Assembly: GCA_965205905.1 (NCBI GenBank)
Contig: CBDBHZ010000004.1
Location: 1 to 25,028, forward strand
Direction of reading: 5' to 3'
Length of the DNA stretch: 25,028 bases
Origin: JAHZMA01 sp965205905
GTDB lineage: Bacteria; Pseudomonadota; Alphaproteobacteria; JABAAW01; JAHZMA01
The notes under the pieces were generated by a model that saw only the letters and a program-made list of their open reading frames with translations, searched no databases and was not told the origin of the DNA. The position numbers were made by a program, and so were the translations under genes. Of the stretch, positions 24,788-25,028 are shown one piece after another. The first letter of the stretch is position 1, and every line of letters begins with the position of its first letter.

Positions 24788-25028
24788 ATGGCAAAACAAC
24801 TCAATCAAAAACGCATGTTAGCTTCAAGGCTTGCTTTGTTATCTGTTACTTTTATTATCATTTTTTCGCCACAACATTGGGCATCAGATAGTGGCTGGAA
24901 TTTTGCGTTTGAAACATTGGTGTCATATTGATCACCATTTGCGTGCTTGGGCGGCTCTATAGCTCGGCATTTATCGGTGGCTTTAAAAATGATATGCTGG
25001 TTACCACTGGTATCTATTCTGTGTTACG
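24788..25028 (+). pseudogene. Isoprenylcysteine carboxyl methyltransferase-like protein, frameshifted and cut by the window edge
   Basis: AGGAG (24775-24779) lies 8 bases before the ATG. The first frame encodes MAKQLNQKRMLASRLAL and a hydrophobic helix, then ends at TGA 24929-24931 after FAFETLVSY. In another frame from 24919 the sequence continues naturally as GVILITICVLGRLYSSAFIG, then LVTTGIYSV, the pattern of ICMT/PEMT-like membrane methyltransferases where LVT.G.Y.V precedes the catalytic RHP region (beyond the window). One base appears to be missing near 24917-24919. It is either a broken gene or a sequence error. Family assignment rests on a short stretch and is moderate. Confidence 0.6.

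Overview
The window looks like chromosomal DNA of a free-living, moderately AT-rich alphaproteobacterium. Supporting signs are an aerobic-type cobaltochelatase subunit CobN, the gene order xseB-ispA-dxs, the adjacent pair crcB / RluC-type pseudouridine synthase, and a beta-barrel protein family related to TbpB that is common in marine Alphaproteobacteria. The lineage (for example a SAR116-like marine group) is inference only.

Layout, left to right. (1) 1-3353: the 3' part of a giant gene for a protein built from repeated TbpB-like barrels, ended by a strong terminator. (2) 3450-3600: palindromic repeats, including two identical 43-bp copies, then a small unknown gene. (3) 8606-3803, minus strand: a tight operon of an orphan DNA methyltransferase, xseB, ispA, dxs and a three-helix membrane protein; ispA and dxs feed isoprenoid synthesis. 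(4) 8607-9200: a non-coding stretch with a candidate minus-strand structured RNA (clear promoter, two hairpin-plus-T terminators) and a 17-bp perfect inverted repeat in front of an AT-rich, probably acquired RhuM-Fic gene. (5) 10308-12288: a repeat-rich intergenic region with a good promoter, then an ankyrin-repeat exported protein and a ThiF/MoeB-type E1-like enzyme two bases apart. (6) 16028-12285, minus: cobN, divergent from (7) 16118-18460, plus: a solitary periplasmic binding protein, the fluoride channel crcB and a pseudouridine synthase. (8) 24006-18478, minus: a GldA/GldF/GldG-type ABC system, then a membrane fatty-acid/sterol hydroxylase coupled by a 1-base overlap to a DNA methyltransferase fused to an HNH nuclease domain. 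(9) 24060-25028: two divergent genes (MOSC domain; isoprenylcysteine methyltransferase-like), each apparently broken by a single-base frameshift.

The items most worth following are the candidate ncRNA beside the Fic gene, the methyltransferase-HNH fusion embedded in a lipid/ABC operon, the multi-lobe TbpB-like protein, and the paired frameshifts at the right edge. No tRNA, rRNA, CRISPR array or transposase was seen.
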